A DNA stretch of 64,000 bases from Asanoa siamensis (lineage in GTDB: Bacteria; Actinomycetota; Actinomycetes; Mycobacteriales; Micromonosporaceae). The stretch covers positions 29,420 through 93,419 of the forward strand of contig NZ_BONE01000030.1 of assembly GCF_016862555.1 (NCBI RefSeq), written 5' to 3'. Below the pieces are notes generated by a model. The model did no database searches, was not told the origin of the DNA, and saw only the letters and a list, made by a program, of their open reading frames with translations. How positions within the stretch are numbered: the first letter of the stretch is position 1; every line of letters starts with the position of its first letter. A program made the translations under genes and the position numbers. Positions 59,241 to 64,000 of the stretch are shown here, in pieces.

Positions 59241-60323
59241 TCAGACGAAGGAGATAGCCACCGGCACGCCTGCGAAGGCTTCGTAGCGTTCGATCTCTGT
59301 TGTCAGGGCCTGGCGTTGCCTGGCCGTCGGCTCGACCAGGAGGTCGATCTCCAGGGTGACCGTCTTCGTCCTCGGTTTGCGGCGCCAGAAGCCGTTCACC
59401 TGGCCGTCGAGGGCGATCGGGTGGAGCATCGTGTTTTCCGGGTAGCGGCCCGGTGTCGCCGCTCCGGACAGGTTGTAGGCGAACTTCGTGTCGCTGTAGG
59501 CCACCACATATTCGTCGTAACCCTGCAGCAGCGCCGCCGGCGGTGGAGAAGCGGGTGGCGGGGCGTCGGCCGCGAACCACAGTGTGCGGCCGTCGAGCGT
59601 CGCCGAAGTCAGAGCGGAGCCGCACGCGGCGATGCCGCGTTTGATCTCGGCCACCGTCAGGCTCGACCACCACACGAAATCCTTGATGGTGGCCGGCCCG
59701 TGGCTGGTGAAATAGCGGCGGGTCAGCTCGGCCAGGCCCTCCTCCGGCGACCGGACGACCGGCGCGGGCACCCGCTCCGACACCAGCGCGTAGGTGTGCT
59801 GCTTTCCGCGCATCACCCCGTTGGCGATCAGCCCCTCGAGCTCGGCGAACATCACCACGTAGGCCAGCTTGTTGCCCGTCGCCGGGAAACCGCCGGCGGC
59901 CAGGGCCGCGCCCAGCTCGTTGCGGGTCAGGTGGTTGCCGCCGCGCAGCGCGTCGGTGATCAGCTTGTTGGTGGCGGCGGCCGTCGATGGGTCGAGGCCG
60001 TGCATGCGGTTGTAGTAGCCGTTGAAGACGTGGACCCGCGGCCCGGTCACGGCCTGGATCCAGCCGAGCTCCTCGCCCAGCACGAAGTGCCATGTCGGCC
60101 GCAGGATGTGGGTCCGCAGCACCACACCGTCGTCGACCATCCGCTGCACGTCGGCGTCGACCACGCCGGGCGCGCAGCGCTGGGCGAGCGACCACTTGGC
60201 CACCGCGTATTCCTGGGACTGGACGCACCCCAGCCGGCGCACCGCCGCGGCCGGGTCGGCGCACGGCGGCCCGGCGAGATGCTGCTGGTGCAACCGCCGA
60301 GGCCCGATCGATGACGCGTCCAT
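59241..60323 (-). CDS. AlkZ-like winged-helix DNA glycosylase (HTH_42 family)
   Basis: This 360-residue protein matches the HTH_42/AlkZ family: LGCVQSQEYAVAKWSL supplies the Gln-x-Gln motif (QSQ) seen in AlkZ, followed by VLRTHILRPTWHFVL, and the C-terminal barrel with VVAYSDTKFAYNLSG, MLHPIALDGQVNGFWRR. AlkZ removes alkylated or crosslinked bases, for example azinomycin lesions in streptomycetes. TAGACT (60332-60337) lies eight bases before ATG 60323. It sits just after the fusA2-like gene but a terminator separates them. Confidence 0.85.
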   Translation of the reverse strand: MDASSIGPRRLHQQHLAGPPCADPAAAVRRLGCVQSQEYAVAKWSLAQRCAPGVVDADVQRMVDDGVVLRTHILRPTWHFVLGEELGWIQAVTGPRVHVFNGYYNRMHGLDPSTAAATNKLITDALRGGNHLTRNELGAALAAGGFPATGNKLAYVVMFAELEGLIANGVMRGKQHTYALVSERVPAPVVRSPEEGLAELTRRYFTSHGPATIKDFVWWSSLTVAEIKRGIAACGSALTSATLDGRTLWFAADAPPPASPPPAALLQGYDEYVVAYSDTKFAYNLSGAATPGRYPENTMLHPIALDGQVNGFWRRKPRTKTVTLEIDLLVEPTARQRQALTTEIERYEAFAGVPVAISFV

Positions 60324-60359
60324 GGCACCAGAGTCTAGAAAGGACCCCCGACAAGAAAG

Positions 60360-60391
60360 GGGCGCGGCGGCCAGGACGATCGCCGCCGCGC
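60360..60391 (-). terminator. Terminator after the EF-G-like gene
   Basis: GGCGCGGCGGC (60360-60370) pairs with GCCGCCGCGCC (60381-60391). On the minus strand it is followed by CCTTTCTTG, a T-rich tail. Confidence 0.75.
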
Positions 60392-60404
60392 CACGAACGC
60401 AGAC

Positions 60405-62561
60405 CTAGGCCGACTGTTCCTTGCGCACCGCCTCGGCCAGATGGCTGGGCATCGGCTCGTACCGGGCGAACGTCCGCCCGAACGTGCCCGCGCCCGACGT
60501 CATCGACCGCAACTCGACCGCATAGCGCACGAGTTCCGTCGCCGGCACCTCGGCCCGCACCAGCGTCCGCTCGCCGCCCGCGGGATCCGGCTCGGTGCCC
60601 AGCACCCGCCCCCGCCGGCTCGACATGTCGGACATCACCGCGCCGACGTAGGCGTCGGGGATCCGGATGACGATCTCGTCGACCGGCTCGAGCAGCGCCA
60701 GCAGGCCCTTCTCGGCGGCGTCCTTCAACGCCATCTGGCCGGCGGTCTGGAACGCCGCGTCCGACGAGTCGACGCTGTGCGCCTTGCCGTCGAACAGGGT
60801 GATCCGCAGGTCGACCACCGGGAAGCCGGCCACTATGCCGCGCTCCATCTGCGCCCGGACGCCCTTCTCCACGGACGGGATGTAGTTGTGCGGCACCGCG
60901 CCGCCCACCACCTTGTCGGCGAACTCGAAACCGGAACCGCGCTCCAGCGGCTCGACCTCGATGTCGCACACCGCATATTGCCCGTGCCCGCCGGACTGCT
61001 TGACGTGCCGCCCGTGGCCCTTGGCGCCGGTGACGAACGTCTCGCGCAGCGCGACGCGTACCGGCTCGGTCTCGATCTCCGCACCGCCACCGCGCAGCCG
61101 GTCGAGGACGACGTCGGCGTGCGCCTCGCCCATGCACCACAACACCATCTGGTGCGTCTCCGCGTTGCGCTCCAGGCGCATGGTCGGGTCACCGGCCACC
61201 AGCCGCCCGAGGTTCTTGGCCAGGGTGTCCTCGTCGGAGCGGGTCTTGGCGACGACCGCGACCGGCAACAGCGGCTCGGGCATCTCCCACGGCGCGATCA
61301 GCAGCGGGTCGTCCTTCGCCGAGATCGTGTCGCCCGTCTCCGCGCTGCCCGACTTGGTGATCGCGCAGATGTCGCCGGCGATGCAGGACGACACCTCGCG
61401 CAGCGACGCGCCGAGCGGCGAGTAGATGTGCGCGATCCGCTCGTCGGAGTCGTGGTCGGGGTGCCCGCGCTGCTCCATGCCGTGCCCGGAGACGTGGACG
61501 ACCGACTCCGGCCGCAGCGTGCCCGAGAAGACCCGGACCAGCGACACCCGGCCGACGTGCCGGTCGATCGTGGTCTTGACGACCTCGGCCACCAGCGGGC
61601 CCTCGGGGTCGCAGGTCAGCGGCGGCCGCGGCGAGCCGTCGACGCCGGTGACGACCGGCAGGTCGTGCTCGAGCGGCGACGGGAACGCCGACGTGAGCAC
61701 CTCGAGCAGCGCGTCGATGCCGACCTTGCTCTCGGCGCACGTCGGGATCACCGGGTAGAAGTGGCCACGGGCGACCGCCGTCTCCAGATCGTTGATCAAC
61801 ACCTCGGTGTCGATCTCCTCGCCGGAGAGGTAGCGCTCCATCAGCGACTCGTCCTCGCTCTCGGCGATGACGCCCTCGATCAGCTCGTTGCGCGCCTCGG
61901 CGATCGCGGGCAGGTGCTCCGGATCGGGGTCGCGCACCTCGGGCGGGAAGCCCTGGCTGTAGTCGAAGACCCGCTGCGTGATCAGACCCATCAGGCCGAC
62001 GGTCGAGACGCCGTCGTCGCCGAGCATGGGCAGATACAACGGGAGTACGTTGTCGCCGAACACCCGCTGGCAGAGCGCGACCGTCTCGTCGAAGTCGGCG
62101 CGCTGGTGGTCGAGGCGGGTGACCGCGACCGCGCGCGGCATGCCGACGCTGGCGCACTCCTCCCACAGCGCGGCGGTCGCCGCGTCCATCCCGTCCGCGG
62201 CCGGCACCACGAACAGCGCCGCGTCCGCGGCGCGCAGACCGGCCCGCAGCTCACCGACGAAGTCGGCGTAGCCGGGGCTGTCGAGCAGGTTGACCTTGAT
62301 GCCGTCGTGCATGAACGGCGCGGCGGCGAGGCTCACCGACCGCTGCTGCTTGACCGCGGCCGGGTCGTGATCACAGGTCGTGGTGCCCTCGGTGACCGAA
62401 CCGGCACGGCTTATGGTGCCGGTCGCGGCCAGCAGTGCTTCGGCAAGGGTCGTCTTCCCCGACCCGGAATGTCCGACGAGCACCACGTTGCGTACCCTGC
62501 CGGGCTCATCCACCACCGGCGCGGGGCCGGTGACTCCCTTCTCCTGACCCTTTTGAGCCAT
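60405..62561 (-). CDS. fusA2: Elongation factor G-like protein (FusA2 type)
   Basis: This 718-residue translational GTPase has G1 VGHSGSGKTTLAEAL (about 29-43), G3 LLDSPGYADFVGEL and an unusual G4 with TRLD in place of NKXD. Domains II to V of EF-G follow: a beta barrel, the domain III segment ERNAETHQMVLWCMGEAHADVVLDRL, and HVKQSGGHGQYAVCDIEVEPL, YIPSVEKGV and IRIPDAYVGAVMSDMSSRRGRVLGTE. This is the second EF-G paralogue found in actinomycetes and mycobacteria, distinct from the housekeeping fusA, and its role on the ribosome is unsettled. GGGAGG precedes ATG 62561. Confidence 0.93.
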   Translation of the reverse strand: MAQKGQEKGVTGPAPVVDEPGRVRNVVLVGHSGSGKTTLAEALLAATGTISRAGSVTEGTTTCDHDPAAVKQQRSVSLAAAPFMHDGIKVNLLDSPGYADFVGELRAGLRAADAALFVVPAADGMDAATAALWEECASVGMPRAVAVTRLDHQRADFDETVALCQRVFGDNVLPLYLPMLGDDGVSTVGLMGLITQRVFDYSQGFPPEVRDPDPEHLPAIAEARNELIEGVIAESEDESLMERYLSGEEIDTEVLINDLETAVARGHFYPVIPTCAESKVGIDALLEVLTSAFPSPLEHDLPVVTGVDGSPRPPLTCDPEGPLVAEVVKTTIDRHVGRVSLVRVFSGTLRPESVVHVSGHGMEQRGHPDHDSDERIAHIYSPLGASLREVSSCIAGDICAITKSGSAETGDTISAKDDPLLIAPWEMPEPLLPVAVVAKTRSDEDTLAKNLGRLVAGDPTMRLERNAETHQMVLWCMGEAHADVVLDRLRGGGAEIETEPVRVALRETFVTGAKGHGRHVKQSGGHGQYAVCDIEVEPLERGSGFEFADKVVGGAVPHNYIPSVEKGVRAQMERGIVAGFPVVDLRITLFDGKAHSVDSSDAAFQTAGQMALKDAAEKGLLALLEPVDEIVIRIPDAYVGAVMSDMSSRRGRVLGTEPDPAGGERTLVRAEVPATELVRYAVELRSMTSGAGTFGRTFARYEPMPSHLAEAVRKEQSA

Positions 62562-62575
62562 GGGGACCTCCCTGG

Positions 62576-62589
62576 GTGAGCTAGCTCAC
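62576..62589. promoter_or_regulatory. Palindrome before the EF-G-like gene
   Basis: GTGAGCTAGCTCAC is a perfect 14-base palindrome 15 bases from the start codon of the EF-G-like gene, next to its ribosome site. It could be a repressor site or a leader hairpin. Confidence 0.4.
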
Positions 62590-62724
62590 GTCATCTCTCG
62601 ATCCCACACCCGCAACCCGCCGTACACAAGCCCGACCCCGAAGGTGCGCAAGTGACGGACGACCCGCCCGGGAACAGCGGGCACCGTATCGTCACGGGCG
62701 GCGCACCGTTATCGTGGGTGCGCC

Positions 62725-63369
62725 ATGGCGAAGATCTTCCAGGTGTCCGCGCGGGCCACGATGGCCCACGTCATCGAACCCATCGCCCGGCGACTCATCT
62801 CGTGGGGCGTCACGCCCAACCAGGTGACGGTCGCCGGGACCATCGGCGTGGTCGGCGCCTCCGTCGGTCTGGGCGCTACGGGCCATTTCATCGCCGGTGC
62901 GCTGGTCGTCACGGTCTTCGCCCTCGTCGACCTGGTCGACGGCACGATGGCCCGGCTGTCCGGCGGCTCCACCCGCTTCGGCGCCCTCCTCGATTCGACC
63001 ATGGACCGCATCGCCGACGGCGCGATCGTCGGCACGGTGATCTACATCCTGGCCGGGCGCGGCGACCGCTGGGGCGTCGTCGGCGGCATCGTCTGCCTGG
63101 TCCTGGGCGCCGCCGTGTCGTACGTGAAGGCCCGGGCCGAGGGTCTCGGCATGACGGCCAACGTCGGCATCGCGGAGCGGGCCGAGCGCCTGATCATCAT
63201 CGGCGTCGGTGGGCTGCTGGCCGGCTTCGGCCTCGACTGGGGTTTCGCGGCCGCCGTCTGGTTCCTGGCCGTGCTCTCCACGATCACGGTCGGGCAGCGC
63301 CTGGCGCACGTCTACCGGCAGGCGAAGGAACTGGACGCCGCCGACCGCGCCGCGAAGCCGTCGTCATGA
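62725..63369 (+). CDS. pgsA: Phosphatidylinositol phosphate synthase (CDP-alcohol phosphatidyltransferase)
   Basis: This 214-residue membrane enzyme has about six helices and the CDP-alcohol motif DGTMARLSGGSTRFGALLD, continuing STMD (D-G-x2-A-R-x8-G-x3-D-x3-D), starting at about residue 72. In actinobacteria it joins CDP-diacylglycerol to inositol phosphate, the first step to phosphatidylinositol and its mannosides. TATCGT (62710-62715) lies nine bases before ATG 62725. Its stop overlaps the acyltransferase start (ATGA), the order found at the mycobacterial PIM locus. Confidence 0.93.
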   Translation: MAKIFQVSARATMAHVIEPIARRLISWGVTPNQVTVAGTIGVVGASVGLGATGHFIAGALVVTVFALVDLVDGTMARLSGGSTRFGALLDSTMDRIADGAIVGTVIYILAGRGDRWGVVGGIVCLVLGAAVSYVKARAEGLGMTANVGIAERAERLIIIGVGGLLAGFGLDWGFAAAVWFLAVLSTITVGQRLAHVYRQAKELDAADRAAKPSS

Positions 63370-64000
63370 ACCCGGTCGACCTCGGCTACGCGGCCGGGTG
63401 GAAGCTGGTGCGGGGCCTGCCCGAGCCCGTCGCGCACCGGCTCTTCGAGGGCGCCGCCGACTACGCGCATCGCAAGAACGGCAGGGGTACGCGTCGGCTG
63501 CGGTCGAACCTGCGGCGGGTCGTCGGCCCGGAGATGCCCGATGCCGAGTTGGACGAGCTGACCCGGGCGGGGCTCCGGTCGTACGCCCGGTACTGGAAAG
63601 AGGCCTTCCGCCTTCCGTCCCGGACGCACCAGCAGCACCTCGACGACTTCCGGGTGGCCAACTGGCACCTCCTCGCGAAGATGCAGGAGGAGAACCCGGG
63701 CGTGATCATGGCGCTCAGCCACTCCGGCAACTGGGACATCGCCGGCGCCTGGGTGACCGCGATGGGCTGGAAGCTGACCACGGTCGCCGAGCGGCTCAAG
63801 CCGGAGGCGGTCTTCGAGCGGTTCGTGGAGTACCGCCGCAGCATCGGCATGGAGATCCTCCCGCTGACCGGCGGTGAGCGGCCGCCCTTCGACATCCTGG
63901 TCGAGCGGCTGGAGGCCGGCGCGATCGTGCCGCTGCTCTGCGAGCGCGACCTGTCCCGGCGCGGCGTCGAGGTGGAGTTCTTCGGCGGGCGCACCCGGAT
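63366..64000 (+). CDS. Phosphatidylinositol mannoside acyltransferase (3' end cut off)
   Basis: The first 211 codons of an LpxL/HtrB-family acyltransferase are present. The catalytic His-x4-Asp is in ALSHSGNWDIAGAW (about 117-130), and later GGERPPFDILVERLEAGAIVPLLCERDLSRRG fits the family. At the equivalent place in mycobacteria this enzyme (PatA, Rv2611c) acylates the mannose of PIM1. It is coupled to pgsA by ATGA. A mannosyltransferase gene would be expected to follow outside the window. Confidence 0.92.
   Translation, partial: MNPVDLGYAAGWKLVRGLPEPVAHRLFEGAADYAHRKNGRGTRRLRSNLRRVVGPEMPDAELDELTRAGLRSYARYWKEAFRLPSRTHQQHLDDFRVANWHLLAKMQEENPGVIMALSHSGNWDIAGAWVTAMGWKLTTVAERLKPEAVFERFVEYRRSIGMEILPLTGGERPPFDILVERLEAGAIVPLLCERDLSRRGVEVEFFGGRTR

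Overview
The window is high-GC DNA (roughly 70 percent or more), and nearly all of it is densely packed with genes. Many genes start with GTG or TTG, stop and start codons often overlap as ATGA, and many genes have a -10 box of the form TANNNT lying 6 to 9 bases before the start codon (leaderless mRNAs). With thrS, a HIT protein, phosphatidylinositol phosphate synthase and a PIM acyltransferase, an LprG/P55 pair, F420-type LLM enzymes and holin-X/DUF3618/DUF4235/DUF2795 proteins, this points to an actinomycete, probably of the Micromonosporaceae type. That placement is inferred from gene content, not from a database search. No rRNA, tRNA, CRISPR array, insertion sequence or phage was seen.

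Layout. 1-8.6 kb: a cation/proton antiporter (cut by the window edge), a HAD phosphatase and a PAS-GAF-SpoIIE-HATPase phosphatase form a coupled minus-strand operon. They are followed by an MscS-like membrane protein, a lipoprotein, an MFS transporter behind a LacI-type operator, and two divergent MarR-type regulators sharing two operators. 8.6-15.7 kb: an 836-base gene-poor stretch with short tandem repeats and a clear promoter leads into a six-gene sugar operon (two ABC permeases, a binding lipoprotein, Gfo/Idh oxidoreductase, DUF6807/PmoA protein, cupin). 15.7-22.3 kb: a secreted serine hydrolase, acetyltransferase, glycosyltransferase and three genes (YihY, DUF2795, cyclase-like), two of which follow SigB-like promoters. 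22.3-25.1 kb: a nickel/cobalt ECF transporter (cbiMNQO) with a Nur-like operator. 25.2-34.4 kb: a secreted DUF1906 protein, PcaD-like hydrolase, RecQ helicase, a frameshifted F420 LLM oxidoreductase, a 36-residue membrane peptide, GH3 hexosaminidase, TetR regulator, amidohydrolase and GNAT. 34.4-40.6 kb: a kinase-like protein, lipoproteins, a cluster of small membrane stress proteins, the lprG-p55 pair and a cold shock protein. 40.6-50.4 kb: aldo/keto reductase, trans-aconitate methyltransferase, adenosine deaminase, a two-component system, an efflux pump with its TetR repressor, and a cyclopropane-synthase-like methyltransferase. 50.5-64 kb: thrS and a HIT protein, then about 9.7 kb of other genes (CapA lipoprotein, ECF sigma plus membrane beta-propeller, SoxR regulator with its NmrA-like target, a low-GC two-gene island, AlkZ-like glycosylase, EF-G-like protein), then pgsA and the start of the PIM acyltransferase.

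The genes form many small units rather than one large pathway. The most coherent systems are the sugar operon, the nickel transporter, the efflux/TetR pair with three matching operators, the SoxR/NmrA pair, the sigma/propeller pair, and the interrupted phosphatidylinositol mannoside locus. The low-GC island at about 57.2-59.0 kb is the clearest sign of transferred DNA and the least explained part of the window.
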